NCBI GenBank assembly: GCA_035771175.1
Contig: CM069602.1
Span: 5,212,001 to 5,276,000 of the forward strand
DNA: 64,000 nt
Direction: 5' to 3'
Origin: Paratinospora sagittata
Taxonomy: Eukaryota; Streptophyta; Magnoliopsida; Ranunculales; Menispermaceae
Part shown: piece after piece, positions 52,195 to 64,000 of the stretch
Position numbering within the stretch: the first letter of the stretch is position 1
Layout of the letters: every line of letters starts with the position of its first letter
The notes under the pieces: generated by a model
What the model saw: only the letters and a program-made list of their open reading frames with translations
What the model was told of the DNA's origin: nothing
Databases searched by the model: none
Program-made: the position numbers and the translations under genes

Positions 52195-55100
52195 TCTCAA
52201 CAAACCCTAATTCTCCCAAACCAGAGCTTCCTGAACTGTTGAACAAACAGAGAAACACAAATAATCAACAAATTATTGGTATCCTTCAAAGCCTAAATTG
52301 ATTTATATATGTATATAATAATGCAGATCAAAAACACAAAAGTAATCAGAGTGAAAGCTCGTATTCCACCACCAGAGATTGAAAAAGCTTCTAAAACATG
52401 AAACAAAAGATAGCTAGCATTCGAAACAGACATTTTCAGATCTCAGAAAAATGCGGATGGACTGTCACACGTCAGAATCATCGAAAACCTTTCAAAAACC
52501 CTAAAACAACAACATATTGCAATAAAATGCAGCTAGTAACATCATAAAACTAAGTTCAAATGCCAAAACGCGACACCATAGGCATCAAATAAACAACCAA
52601 AAACCGAATTAGAACAAAACATGCATGCAATCAAATCCAAAAAAAACTCTCAAATTGATTTAAGATGAAATCCACACACAGCACACTCTGAGAACGTCAA
52701 ATTCACAGAAATTCCTTCCACAACACACAAATCCAAACCACGCAAGCATGCAAAAACTTCCTTGTCAAATCAAACAAAACGAACATAACCAAATGGACAT
52801 AAAACCAAAGGAAATTAAAAAAAAAAAGACAAAACAAAAAAGAATAGCTGAAATGCGATTTGCTTCTACAAACAAAACAATAACCAGAAATGAAGACTGA
52901 GAGAAGCACGCAAAGACGAACAAACTTATGATCTCGGAACACGCTTTATCCAATTGCATGTATGATCGGAACACAGAGCGGAATGTGGTTTGGTCGCAGA
53001 GAAGAAGAAACTTTCCGTTTCCGGCAAGACTCGAGAGGAGAAAAATAGGGTTCTACGGAAGAACTTGCCGGAAATGGAAAAGAGCAAGCCGTGCCAGCGA
53101 GAGAGCGTGAGAGAGACAGCGATCACTCCAGTGATGTGTGAGAATCTCGAGGAAACGAAAAGAGAAGGGGAAGTAGGAGAGAGAAAGGCTTTTCTTCTAC
53201 TTCTCTCTACATCCCTTCTCTCACACAAATGCCACCGGAGACCAAAAATATAAAAAGAACTTCAGACCTACCCAACAAGTTGAGCAAGAAAGCTGGTTAG
53301 GGTTTCATTATAATGCAAAAAGTTGAAAAACTCATCGATGTTTTCGCATTTGTTGAATTTCTATTTTATATATCGTGTTGGGCTAGCTTTGTGGGCTAAG
53401 AAAAGAGATTTAATAGAGGCTACAAGGGCCCAATATAGAGCTATAAGGCATCGTGCTTTTGTTGTCAAGTTATGTGATAAATGATGAATGATAATTAATA
53501 TAATTTTTTAAAAAATTTAAATTATACACTTATTAATGTAATTTGAATATAATAATTTAGTAATTATACACCTAATTTATTAAAATATATATTTTTAGAT
53601 TAAAAAAATATAACACAAGTTATAATTGATCTGATAAAGTTAACTACCTAATACAATTCACTTCTTTTACTTAAGCTTGAGACTGTCTTGATAGAGTTTT
53701 AAAAGAAAATAATATATAGCAATTAAAATAAAAGTATTATAATTTTGGGGCTATTGTAATATTGTAATCAAGGCCAAAAGTATAAAGATTAATATAACTA
53801 ATGAGTAGCTTAAATTCATTTATAGATTTTTTTAAAGCTTTACATTTTGTATGCATTGTAAATAAAATATAATATTCATCAAATTTTATAATATTATTAC
53901 ACGGATGAAAGATGCTTCTCAACAGAAAGTTGACGTCATCTAAAAAAAATATATTTTGTCTTAAAGTAAACAAAAATGCAAAAAATCTAACAATAATAAA
54001 GTCATGATGACGTGCCCCTTCGGATGACAACTCCACGTGGCTGATTATCATTGGACTCGTCATCCACTGATAAGTTGCTTCTCACGTGTAGGAATGGAAG
54101 AATGTTCTTATCAAAAAACGGAAAAAGAAATGAAACCGAAACTTTTTGATTTTATTTTTTTTCTTCAATTCAATTCAATTTTGTTACCCTCTGAACCGGT
54201 AACCCCCACCCCCTGGTTTTGATTCTCTGTTCTTGGTTTTCTACTTTTAGTTATGCTTTACCAATGCTCGACGACCACGTGTCCCGTTAACCACAAAAGT
54301 TTGACTCTCACTAGTCCCTACCACGCGGTCATTGATGGAGAAAAGCTTTATATACACTCTCTTCATTTCTTTTATGTTTTGAATGACAAATTGGAGAGCG
54401 AAACAACTTGCGCTGTGACGCATTAAATCGCACCCTGGCCCACAGAATCCCCACCTACTCATGACACCAGAACCACCAACACAATAAAATGTGTGCACTG
54501 TACTACTACGGTAGAATGATATTTATCTCTTTTATATAACAATGACAAATCAGGAAAGATGATGTGAGGATGATGACACGTATTAAGAGCTTCCAGGTCA
54601 TATTTCATTTCATTGTGGAAGGTACAGGGAGATATAGATGGCAAAGAAAACAGAGAATTCAGAACCCCCACTCAGTGCTAAGGTGGAGCTTCTTGTGTCG
54701 GAGAAGTGGGTAGGAGGGAGTGAAGAAAGACGTGTCCGTGGATATAGCTCAGATAATGTCAAGAAAAAAAAAAACAAAAAAGGGAAAGATATAGCTCCGA
54801 CAATAATTGAGAAATATTTTTCCGTCTTAAAAAATTATATTTAAAATTATAATAAATAGTTTTTATTTTATCTAAACTCACCATTTTTCTTTTAAAAAAA
54901 TTATAAATTCAAAATTTAATATTTTGAATAAGGATAATTCTAAATTTACCCACCAAAATATTTTTCCTACCCATTAATTATGTATCATTGTTAAAAGTAT
55001 ATAAAATATGTTGACAAAAAAAATATTTTTGATGAGTACAGAATGTATAAGAAAAAAACAAACAAAAAGTCTAGTTCTTGAAGAATTCACTCGGTGATAG

Positions 55101-55436
55101 ATAAATTGCATTTTCAGGAAAGCTTTTATGCGTAAAAAATCGCTTTCTACGCTACAGTCGGAAAAAATAGAAATCTATCGAACATTTCAAAGATTTATAG
55201 GTTAAAATCCTCAAAATCTGACTTCGAGTCGACTCTCTTCTCATCCAGATTTCAATCGAAGCTTCCTTTTTCCAATTCCGTAAAAAATCTGCTTCTTTTC
55301 CATTTCTCCATTCCTTCTTCTCTGAAACAGTTGGCGATTTCCCACTTTGGATCAAACCGGAGTTGACGAGAGTCTGATCTTCAGACTATAAGAGAGATTT
55401 TTTTTTAGGGTTTTTAGGGTTTGAGGTGCGAGGAAG
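52195..55436. other. DRM2 leader and divergent spacer to the pyroglutamyl-peptidase gene
   Basis: 52195 to about 53250 is DRM2 leader and probable leader intron; the minus strand near 52240 offers a CAACAG acceptor. Transcription probably starts near 53250, where the CT/GA-rich promoter-like sequence ends. From 53460 to 53980 the DNA is very AT-rich. 54030-54090 holds CCACGTGGC and CACGTGTAGG (G-box cores). The 68-codon ORF at 54638-54844 has no recognisable family. Confidence 0.4.
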
Positions 55437-56222
55437 ATGGGATCCGAAGGGCCTTTGCCTGTTAGAGTTCATGTGACAGGGTTCAAAAAGTTCCATGGAG
55501 TGCCGAATAATCCGACTGAGACGATTGTTAGTAATTTGAAGGAGTTTTTGAGGAGAAGAGGATTGCCGTTGCCGAGTGGAATTAGTGTTGGGAGTTGCAC
55601 TGTGGTGGATGCCGCCGGAGATGCGGCGTTTCCATTGCTGCACGAGATCATGGATTCCGGCGTCTCCGAGCCGTTCTCGGATTCTTCTAGCAATGAAGAA
55701 GTCATTTGGGTTTGTTTCTGATCTCCTAGTTCATCAATTTTTTTTTTTTGGTTTATGTTTTCCTGATCGTGTAGCACAGGTGTATAAGTTGAATTAAAAA
55801 AAAAAAAAGATGCAATTTTTTTTGGTATGATGACTGGAAGAATCAATCTGTGGGCTTTTATAGGTAATCACTGTTAATGGTTGTGATCTTTTGTGTGTGT
55901 TATGAGCTTATGAGCAGATTCGAGGGAAAGCACTGAAGAATCTATTTGTAGAAAACATGGGGGGGTTATTGTAATTGGTGATAGCATGTACAGAAACCTA
56001 AGCTCATTAGGATCTTGTTCTCATTGTGAAGTAAGTCAAAAGATGGTCTTGGCGGCTCTTGAATTGTAGAGATATGGCTGGAGATCCAAGCAAATGGATG
56101 AGAGCAGGATTTTGAGGTGGTTTGGTTGATGTGTGGAGCAAGATGGGTTTTGAAGCATGACTTTGAATAGGAATAGATGCTTTGATTTGGAAACTAGTAC
56201 AAAATGCGTCTTTGTGAGTTTT

Positions 56223-56262
<40 letters not shown>

Positions 56263-56577
56263 CCTTCTCCTGGGTGGCGTGCAGAGACGGGAGCTGATGT
56301 TGTCAACCTTTTCTAATCATATTTCTTAAAAATTAGGAGTTATAAAAAGATTGTGGAGAAAGTAAGTAAGAGGTAAGCAGGTCCTCTTTATAGAAGTTTC
56401 CTGCTATTAAGGATGGGGATTCTTGCTTTCTGAAGATCATAACTGAGGCCCTTAATGATTTTTAAATTCTTTGTGATTCCAATGATTTAGGGATAAATAC
56501 TTCATACTTGGTTAGGTGACCTGCTATCTGATGGTAGGCTGTTATCAGTTTTTTCCCATATCAGGGACATCTCAATA

Positions 56578-56608
<31 letters not shown>

Positions 56609-57671
56609 TTCTTTCTTCTGGTGTTTAGGAATTCCATCCAATCTTAGAAATAAGTGTGCAAAATTGTGATTCTTTTGCAAAAGCTTTTCGCATGATGTTT
56701 AGAGGGTAGCTTGTGTTAAGTGTAAACAGTTGAGAAATGACCATTTGAAGAATATAAGAGAAATTTGTAGGTATTGAACCGTCTTGACGTCTTCTTTCTA
56801 TGTCTTGTGGATTGATGGTGGAATCCCAACTTTTCCATTGCATTTATTTCAGCTTCACTTTGGAGCCAGTGGTGGGGCGTCAAAGTTTGCCATTGAATGT
56901 CAGGCAGTAAATGAAGCTACTTTCATATGTCCTGATGAACGTGGATGGCAGCCTAAGGTTTGGGCCTTTTGCCCTGTCTTTTTTTGAAATATTATTGACA
57001 CACTAACATGCATTCCACTTATTAAATGTGCTCATGGATTTTTATTGTATTACCTTGTCAGCAAGTCCCAATTGTCCCTGAGGATGGAGGAACTTCTCAT
57101 ACAAGACAGGTGAATATAATGTTCTTCTTCCTAGTTTCATAGTTATTCTCTATAATAGTGTATGGGTGAAGCTAATCTGTTTTGTATAGAAGTACATGGA
57201 TGAAAATATGAAAATAAACGATTGTAAATTATGTCTGTTTCGTAGTGCAGTTGGCATTATAGCATATACTTACAAAACTAGAACATATCCTTTGCTTTTT
57301 TTTTTTAGGTGTTGGATTTTTAATTTTCATGTAGCTACAGTGATGATCTTTATTTATTAAGCTAACATTTTGGTTGATGTCCATCACCATGCATTGAAGC
57401 CTAATAGCTTTTCATCTTTTGCTGCTTCTAGTCCACTTGCTCCACTGAAACAATTGCAAAGTACCTGAAGAACAGAGGCTTTGATGTGGCACTCTCCGAT
57501 GATGCAGACCTATTTGTTTGCAACTATTTATATTACCACTCACTTCGGCTCGCATCGCAGAAAGGTCACAAGTCTCTCTTTGTTCATGTTCCCCTCTTCT
57601 CAAGGATCGACGAAGACACCCAGATGGAATTTGCTGCATCGCTGCTGGAGGCTCTTGCATTGACACAGTGA
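55437..57671 (+). CDS. Pyrrolidone-carboxylate peptidase (pyroglutamyl-peptidase I, family C15)
   Basis: Four exons (55437-55709, 56853-56957, 57062-57109, 57432-57671) give 221 residues, the usual length for this family. The N-terminus has VHVTGFKKFHGVPNNPTE, the C15 signature region (GFxxFxGVxxNPTE). LHFGASGGASKFAIE follows in exon 2. The catalytic Cys sits in LFVCNYLYYHSL and the catalytic His in SLFVHVPLF, both in exon 4. The enzyme removes N-terminal pyroglutamate from peptides in the cytosol. Intron 1 holds a CA/TA microsatellite (about 56223-56262) and a TA run (about 56575-56600). Confidence 0.93.
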
Positions 57672-58138
57672 TAGTTTTCTGAAAGTTTTTGTATTCTTTT
57701 TTCTTCGTCTCCCTTACATATTGCTTGACATGTAAATCAATGTGCTTCTTTATATGTTAAAGACCCGTCGTGCATTAAGGCTTACTCCTGTTATTTGGTT
57801 GGAGATATAATGTACTGGGTGACCGTGATATAGTGTAGGGAATATTTAATGTACAGGAGTTAGCTTTATAATTCAATATATAAAATGAATGCTAACTGTG
57901 GTTTTCTTTGTGCTAATAAATGAATGATGCATTGCTAATTCTCCCCTGCAAGACATCTGTGTTGGTTGTCTCTCATTATCATGCTTCCTTCAATTTTACT
58001 TCTGAAACTGCCCGCTTCATTGTAGTTAGTTCCAGAAGTTAACTTGTTACAGAAGTTGTCTTGCCTGTCTAGTGGATAAATGTGTTCTCTTTTGAAGATA
58101 TATTTCCTGAGAGCTTACTGGATATAATATTAACAACA
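57672..58138. other. 3' UTR of the peptidase gene and short PPR promoter
   Basis: The first 230 bp or so is 3' UTR-like (ATAATGTACTGGG, AATAAATGAATG near 57916). The remaining short spacer precedes the PPR start. No other feature seen. Confidence 0.4.
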
Positions 58139-60151
58139 ATGAAAAGCCGAAATCTAGTTTCCATTGCCTTGACCAATACCAGGACTGCTATGAAACACGG
58201 GGGCATAACTTCATCATCATCTGCTGCTGCTTCTGCCTTACAGAAGTGGGAACGGAGGGCAGATGATTACGTATATTTTAATAACCAAACGATCAATGAT
58301 TTGATGAAATCAAGCTGCTTGAATTCAGCAGTGCAGATATTTGAAGAAATGACATACCGAGATGCTGTATCTTACAACTTGGTAATTGCTGGGTATGCTT
58401 GTAATGGGTATCCAGAAAAGGCTTTCACGGTTTTCAAAGAAATGATTTGTCAAGGAATTAACGAGAATTCGTCTACATTTTCATCAGTTCTGGGAATTTG
58501 CAGTGATGCTGGGTTCTATGAAGAAGGTCTTCAAGTTCACTGCAGGGCAGTTTTTCTTGGGTTTACTTCGAATTTGTTTATTGGTTCTGCACTTACAAAT
58601 TTTTACATGCAGAGTAGATATCCTGATCTTGCTCTACAATTATTTGATGAATTGCCTGAGAGAAACTTGGCAACATGGAATTTGGTTTTGCGTGGTTTTT
58701 GTGAAATGGGTTGTTCAAAGGAGCTGCTGCAATTTTTCATAGAAATGAAATTGGATGGAATGGAGGCAAATGGCCTTACATTCTGCTATGCAATACGAGG
58801 GTGCTGTGAAGAACAGTTCTTGGATCAAGGAAAGCAATTGCATTGTCAGGTCATTAAACTTGGGTGGAAGCAATCTAATTTGTTTGTTGCCAATGCTTTG
58901 GTTGATTTCTACTCAAGCTGTGGAAGCTTAAGAGATACAAAAAAATCAATTGAAATTATTCAAGTTGAGGATGTAATTTCATGGAACTCGATAATATCGG
59001 CGCATGCTGTTCAGGGTTGTACAATTGAAGCTCTTCAATTCTTCACTAAGATGAGAATAATGGGGAAGAATCCCTCGATCCGTTCATTTGTGGGTTTTCT
59101 GAATCTATCTAGTGAGACCCAAAACCTGCAATTTGGCCAGCAGATTCATAGTTTTGTACTAAAATCCAGTCTTGATCAAAGAAGCATCCATTTACAATCT
59201 GCCCTGATTGATATGTATGGAAAGTGTGGTAAGATTGAGAGTGCAGTGAATCTGTTTGAAGAGATTCCTGAAAGAACTCTAGAGTGCTGCAACTCATGTA
59301 TGACCTCTCTGCTACACTGTGGCATAACAGAAGATGTGATTGAGGTGTTCGGTCTCATGGTAGATGGAGGAGTTGGACTGGACAACGTAACTTTCTCCAC
59401 GACATTGAAAGCCTTATCGTCATCAACCTTAGTGAGTTTGTCAAGCTGCGAATTGGTGCATTGCAGTGTGATAAAATCAGGTTTTGAACCAGATATTGTG
59501 GTCTCATGTTCTTTGCTTGATGCCTATTCAAGAATTGGGCACATCAAACTTTCCCGTCAAATTTTCGACCAAATACTAGAGCCAAATCTCATCTGTTTCA
59601 CATCAATTATCAGCGGATATGCTCGAAATGGGATGGGTAAAGAAGGCCTTGAGATGCTTGACTTGCTCTACCAAATGGGCATGAATCCAGATTCCATAAC
59701 ATTCTTGAGTGTGTTAACTGGGTGCAGTCATTCGGGTTTGGTGAAAGAAGGGTTATTGGTGTTTGAATCCATGAAGAAAAATCATGGGATTTGCCCGGAT
59801 CGGCGGCATTATTCATGTATAATTGATCTTCTTGGAAGAGCAGGAATGTTAGAGGAAGCAGAAGAATTGCTTAAACAAGCACCAGTTAAGGGTGACCCAG
59901 TTATGTGGAGCTCACTGTTGAGGGCTTGCAGGGTCCAGAGAAATATAGAAGTGGGAAGGAGAGCTGCAGAAGCTTTAATGGGGCTTAACCCTGATGATCC
60001 AGCAGCTTATTTGCAAGCTTCTGGTTTTTATTCTGAAATTGGAGATTTTGTGTCGTCGGAGAAAATTAGAGAGATTAAGGCAATAATGGATATAAAGCGA
60101 GACTTCGGGTGCAGTTCGATTGAGATAAACAGTCAGAATTTCTCTCTTTAA
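58139..60151 (+). CDS. PLS-class pentatricopeptide repeat protein (E-type), intronless
   Basis: A single exon of 670 residues from the ATG at 58139; the reading frame is open for 19 codons before it, but that stretch contains no ATG. The N-terminus (MKSRNLVSIALTNTRTAMKH) is basic and rich in Ser/Thr, as expected for a mitochondrial or plastid presequence. PPR units run from about residue 50 (RDAVSYNLVIAGYACNGYPE) through NLICFTSIISGYARNGMGKE. The C-terminal part has the E-type region (CSHSGLVKEGL, IIDLLGRAGMLEEAEELL, MWSSLLRACRVQ) and stops at CSSIEINSQNFSL; no DYW domain. Expected role is site recognition in organelle RNA processing or editing. It is not a close copy of the PPR at 41193-43436. 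The orthologue is not recognised. Confidence 0.92.
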   Translation: MKSRNLVSIALTNTRTAMKHGGITSSSSAAASALQKWERRADDYVYFNNQTINDLMKSSCLNSAVQIFEEMTYRDAVSYNLVIAGYACNGYPEKAFTVFKEMICQGINENSSTFSSVLGICSDAGFYEEGLQVHCRAVFLGFTSNLFIGSALTNFYMQSRYPDLALQLFDELPERNLATWNLVLRGFCEMGCSKELLQFFIEMKLDGMEANGLTFCYAIRGCCEEQFLDQGKQLHCQVIKLGWKQSNLFVANALVDFYSSCGSLRDTKKSIEIIQVEDVISWNSIISAHAVQGCTIEALQFFTKMRIMGKNPSIRSFVGFLNLSSETQNLQFGQQIHSFVLKSSLDQRSIHLQSALIDMYGKCGKIESAVNLFEEIPERTLECCNSCMTSLLHCGITEDVIEVFGLMVDGGVGLDNVTFSTTLKALSSSTLVSLSSCELVHCSVIKSGFEPDIVVSCSLLDAYSRIGHIKLSRQIFDQILEPNLICFTSIISGYARNGMGKEGLEMLDLLYQMGMNPDSITFLSVLTGCSHSGLVKEGLLVFESMKKNHGICPDRRHYSCIIDLLGRAGMLEEAEELLKQAPVKGDPVMWSSLLRACRVQRNIEVGRRAAEALMGLNPDDPAAYLQASGFYSEIGDFVSSEKIREIKAIMDIKRDFGCSSIEINSQNFSL

Positions 60152-61017
60152 AGAGTGTAATAAGAAATTCATAGATACAACATATTAAGTGCTGGAGGGA
60201 TTTTGGAATTTTCATTTTTCTTGCAAATCACACCCAGTCAACCAGCCTATGTGCTTTGTGAAGCTTTGAAGTGCTTTCAGTACTTACTAGAAATGCATGG
60301 ATTGCAGCTTATGGAGCATTTATGGTGTTGCAGCAAGTGCAGAACTGACAACCGAAATTTGGAGCGACCTTTACACCAAACAAGAACATGGCCCAGAAGT
60401 TCGGAATCAAAGAGGTAAATCAAACTGTTCAAGAAAAGTTTGTAGATCTTTTATAATTGTTAAATCAAGTCAACTTGGAATTTTTTCTTTTTTTCTTTTT
60501 TATAATATAAAGGTAATGCCCCTTTATCTGCATTAACTTAATTGATTATTGTTTTTTTTCCTATTGCTATTCCTAAGTGTAAGCCAGACTGTGGTCATAG
60601 TATATATATGTACATTATACTCAGCATGCAGCTTTTGTTTATTGTTTCTATACATAAATGCATAAAGTCATACCATATATGCCAATACTCTGAATTTTAA
60701 TACTTGAAAATACGCATATGCCAACAGAGAGAGTAGTGTTAAAGTAGTAAAAATTTTGGCTCAATGGTGGAAGAGTAAAGCAAAACCCTTCCAAGAAAAC
60801 GAGAAACTTGCTTCTACTTAAAGGTAGGACATGTAGAAGGAAAAAAAAAAAAAAAAACACACACTAGACACTTTTATCTACTTCAAAGCCAAGCCATATA
60901 ACCCCACAAACCCTTCATTTTCATTACTAAACTACACATATAAATCCAAACACAAGTCTTGTCTTGTTTATATTAATTCATCAATACTTGTAAAGCAACA
61001 AAACCAGCCAATATAAC
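60152..61017. other. PPR 3' UTR and polygalacturonase promoter
   Basis: No gene seen. 60210-60540 is probably 3' UTR. A poly-A run (60841-60857) precedes the core promoter. Confidence 0.4.
60939..60945 (+). promoter_or_regulatory. Likely TATA box of the polygalacturonase gene
   Basis: TATAAAT lies 73 bp before the start codon, which would place transcription start about 45 bp upstream of the ATG, a normal leader for a plant gene. No transcript evidence is available. Confidence 0.5.
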
Positions 61018-63776
61018 ATGGAGAAAATCTTCTTAATTTCTCTTCTTCTTTGGCTTGTAGCAGTTCATGGAGTTGAAGAAGAAGATAACCTGTATGACAT
61101 GTTCACGCTTGGAGAGCTTGATTACTTAAATGTAGGAGATGAGATAGAAGAAGACTTCCTGGAGTACCCAGGTTGGACTAGTGAACATGGTGGGAAAGTT
61201 CTTGTAAATGTGGATAGTTTTGGTGCAGTTGGAGATGGAAGTACTGATGATACTAAGGTAATGTTCCCGTCTTCCTTTATGTATGATGATTATATTGATT
61301 TTAGTAATTGCCCAAGATGAAAAATGCACATAGGCCCATCTAAATTCAAGAATCTTAACGTGTCAGATTCAATTTCATGGCTACTCTCCTCAAATTCTAT
61401 TTCTAATGAACGAGCATATCACCAATTTGATGGTACAAAATGGAGTTGATTGCTTCTGTTCTCTCTTTACAGGCATTTGTAAGTGCATGGGATAAAGCAT
61501 GTTCCGAGCCAAAATCAGTGCTTCTAGTACCTGAAGGACGGCGTTATCTAGTTAAGGCAACTAAATTCAATGGACCTTGTGCTAGTAAGATGATTATCCA
61601 GGTGATATCCCATTCTCAAGGATGATGACAATGTTATAGCAGCATTTATTTTATTTTATTTTTAGATCATTTTCACAATTGGCATTTCTATACTACTTTG
61701 TGCAGATAGATGGAATCATTGTGGCTCCTGACGAACCAAAGGATTGGGACCCAGAAAACCCAAGAATCTGGCTTGAATTCTCCAAACTTCAGAATGTTCG
61801 ATTCCAAGGCCGTGGGGTTATTGATGGCTCTGGTGCTAAATGGTGGGATTCTTCCTGCAAAAGGAACAAATCAAATGTAATTTATACTCAAGTTCTTTTC
61901 TACTTCTCTTTAGCAATGTTTCATTAAGTTTCATCGAAAATATTTTGATTTCTTCTTCTTCTTCTTCTTCTTTTTGGTACACTTCTTCGCTTCCCTCAAT
62001 CTACCCGTTAACAGCCTTGTAGAGAAGCACCAACGGTAAGCATGATTCAATACAACTTCCTTTTTCTTTTCTCCCCCCTCCCTTTAGAAACATAATTTCT
62101 AAAGTCCAAGTGTTTTACAGGCATTAACAATTGACTCGAGCACTGCGGTGAGTGTGAAAGGCCTCACCATCCAGAACAGCCAACAGATGCATTTTGTCAT
62201 CTCAAAATGTGATTCAGTGCTTTTAGTTGGTGTTAAAATATCGGCCCCAGAGAATAGTCCGAACACTGATGGGATCCATATCACAAAATCAACACAAGTT
62301 ACTCTGCAGAATTGCAAAATTGGAACAGGTTTGTTAAAACATCTTTAGCGCATAACTCTACAAGGCATTCTATGTAGCTCAAATTAAAGATCTATAACAA
62401 TGAGATGATAGAACACATTCTTATGAATTGTTAAAAAAAAAAAAAAAAAAATCTGAAACTGCAATCACCCAGTCTTGCTCTCACCAGATATTTTTTTGGA
62501 ATTGGTGCTGGAGAAAAACTTCCACAATCAACAAAAAGAATCAACTTAGAGAGGCCATAACTGAAAATTCAGATTAGATTAGAACACTAACATATAGGTA
62601 AATCTTTATGGTTTTAGATGTTCAAAACATACCCGTTTGGACAAGTTATAGTTTATGCTTCATCTGTGGCTGTCAGGGGATGATTGTGTCTCAATCGTCA
62701 GTGGAAGTTCAGGCATCAAGATGAAAAACATTTACTGTGGACCGGGACATGGAATCAGGTAAATTCTGTAAATTTCTTTCTTGTGTAGAGATTTGGTGCG
62801 AATTGTCAGATTTTCATAGTTTTTGTTTTTTTTTTTTTAAATTTTATTTATTTATAGTTCTGAATGGCGTTTCTATTATGTCTATAAAATAGCATAGGGA
62901 GCCTTGGAAAGGACAACTCCAGTGGCATAGTCACAGCGGTGGTTTTGGATACTGCCGTCCTTAGTGAAACAACCAATGGCCTCAGGATTAAGACCTGGCA
63001 GGTAATTGTCAAATTCTATCTAGCTGCAGCAAACCCATTCTCTCCATCTTAGATGCTGCAATCCATTCTTCCTTTCTTGCTACAGAGATGGAAAAACATA
63101 CTCATTGAGATGAGAATTTTTTTTCCTCTGAACAGGGTGGGAATGGCTATGTTCGGGCTGTGCGCTATGACAATGTCAGGATGGACAATGTGGAAAATCC
63201 TATCATCATTGATCAAAATTACTGCGACTCACCAAAGAGTTGCGAAAAGCAGGTAAAAAGGCCTCCATTATCTCAAGTTTCACTAATTCAAAAAGCTCTT
63301 ATGGCCATTAAAAATCGCATCTTGACTAAAAGTAGACTTTGAATGAACTCATTTGCGCTTATCATTCGAGATATAGCGTTTTCACTAAATGAGCATTAAC
63401 TGATTAATGGGAAGAATCATTCTATAACACATATTTCTTATTAAAATCATAGTACTTTTTTTTTTGGCAGGCATCTGCTGTAAACATCAGCCAAATCATG
63501 TACCGCAACATCAGTGGAACATCAAAGAGCAAAAAGGCCATTAAATTTGATTGCAGTGACACAGTTCCATGCACCAACATAGTTCTGAACAATATCAACC
63601 TGCAAGGGAAAGGTGGCAATATAGAAACTTACTGCAACTCTGCCACAGGATTTAACTATGGATTTGTGCATCCCTCAGCTGATTGCCTCCATTCTTCTGA
63701 CAAGAAGACGTACCCAGATGAAGCACAAGGCATTGGACTGGAACCTAGCAGCAGTACTGGTCACGATGAGCTTTGA
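61018..63776 (+). CDS. Polygalacturonase (glycoside hydrolase family 28)
   Basis: Nine exons (61018-61257, 61473-61601, 61706-61876, 62015-62035, 62121-62328, 62677-62758, 62893-63001, 63136-63252, 63471-63776) give 460 residues. The start has a clear secretion signal (MEKIFLISLLLWLVAVHGVE). The catalytic region has all four GH28 motifs: NTDGIHI, GDDCVSI (split by an intron after the first base of its Gly codon), GPGHGIS and RIKTWQ. The entry to the beta-helix, VNVDSFGAVGDGSTDDT, is also typical. The enzyme hydrolyses homogalacturonan in the cell wall. Exon 4 is a 21-bp microexon coding PCREAPT, where the Cys is family-conserved. The acidic segment between signal and catalytic domain (DEIEEDFLEYPGW) is a short pro-like region seen in some plant polygalacturonases. 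The specific role (abscission, pollen, growth) cannot be told. Confidence 0.95.
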
Positions 63777-64000
63777 CCGAGTTCTTGCCTACAACATATA
63801 TAGTTATTGTTGCAGGTTTCTGAAGCAGATAAGTAGTCAATATTATAGGATAAATGAGACTATTTTGAAGCAGATCAGAGATACCAAAACCAGGAAGTAT
63901 TAAAGGAAATCACAGGCATTTATATTTATACATAGATTTTTATGATGTATTGATGTAATGAAAAGTTAAAGAAAATATGTCATGTACTGAAAAAGAATTT
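63777..64000 (+). other. Polygalacturonase 3' UTR
   Basis: AT-rich sequence after the stop, with a possible polyadenylation region around 63940-63990 (GATGTATTGATGTAATGAAA). No other feature. Confidence 0.4.

Noticed and set aside
54638..54844. 68-codon ORF before the pyroglutamyl-peptidase gene
   Set aside because: Lys-rich, low-complexity ending, no family resemblance and no splice partners; not supported as a gene.
58082..58138. Extension of the second PPR upstream of 58139
   Set aside because: There is no in-frame ATG in this stretch; the frame is merely open. The ATG at 58080 is in another frame.

Overview
The window is nuclear DNA from a flowering plant, almost certainly a eudicot. 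The genes have many short GT-AG introns in an AT-rich background, long intergenic spacers with solo LTRs, SINEs and a decayed LINE, and plant-only families: PLS-type PPR proteins, a DRM methyltransferase, a BOR boron exporter, a plastid PEP/phosphate translocator and a BOI-type RING ligase. The species cannot be fixed from the sequence; the repeats would suit a woody eudicot. I traced exon structures by hand from splice signals, reading-frame continuity and family similarity.

Layout: 1-58 (-) first coding exon of RNA polymerase subunit RPB10, running off the left edge. 771-1578 and 3441-4306: two solo LTRs of one family, each with its own 5-bp target-site duplication. 6639-9399 (+): BOI/SBP1-type RING E3 ligase. 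10643-14137 (+): plastid PEP/phosphate translocator, with an unusual long palindrome in intron 2. 16251-18150 (-): R2R3-MYB of the MYB98/MYB118/MYB64/MYB119 type. 19873-27342 (-): WW-domain DEAD-box RNA helicase with a decayed RTE-type LINE in its first coding intron. 29875-34259 (-): BOR1-type boron exporter carrying a perfect 390-bp tandem duplication across two exons. About 34.3-41.2 kb: a repeat-rich spacer with a SINE flanked by a perfect 15-bp target-site duplication. 41193-43436 (+): intronless PLS PPR protein. 44904-52194 (-): DRM2-type de novo DNA methyltransferase whose first coding exon is only the start codon and whose largest intron holds an Au-like SINE, a MITE-like element and a local duplication. 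55437-57671 (+): pyroglutamyl-peptidase I. 58139-60151 (+): second intronless PPR protein. 61018-63776 (+): GH28 polygalacturonase.

The genes do not form a pathway or operon; they are ordinary independent plant loci (transcription, ubiquitination, plastid transport, RNA processing, boron transport, DNA methylation, organelle RNA editing, cell-wall remodelling). I found no new multi-gene system. The points most worth a second look are the BOR exon duplication, which puts a stop codon at its junction unless the extra exons are skipped; the intronic palindrome in the PEP translocator; a possible poison exon in the helicase; and the start-codon-only exon of DRM2.
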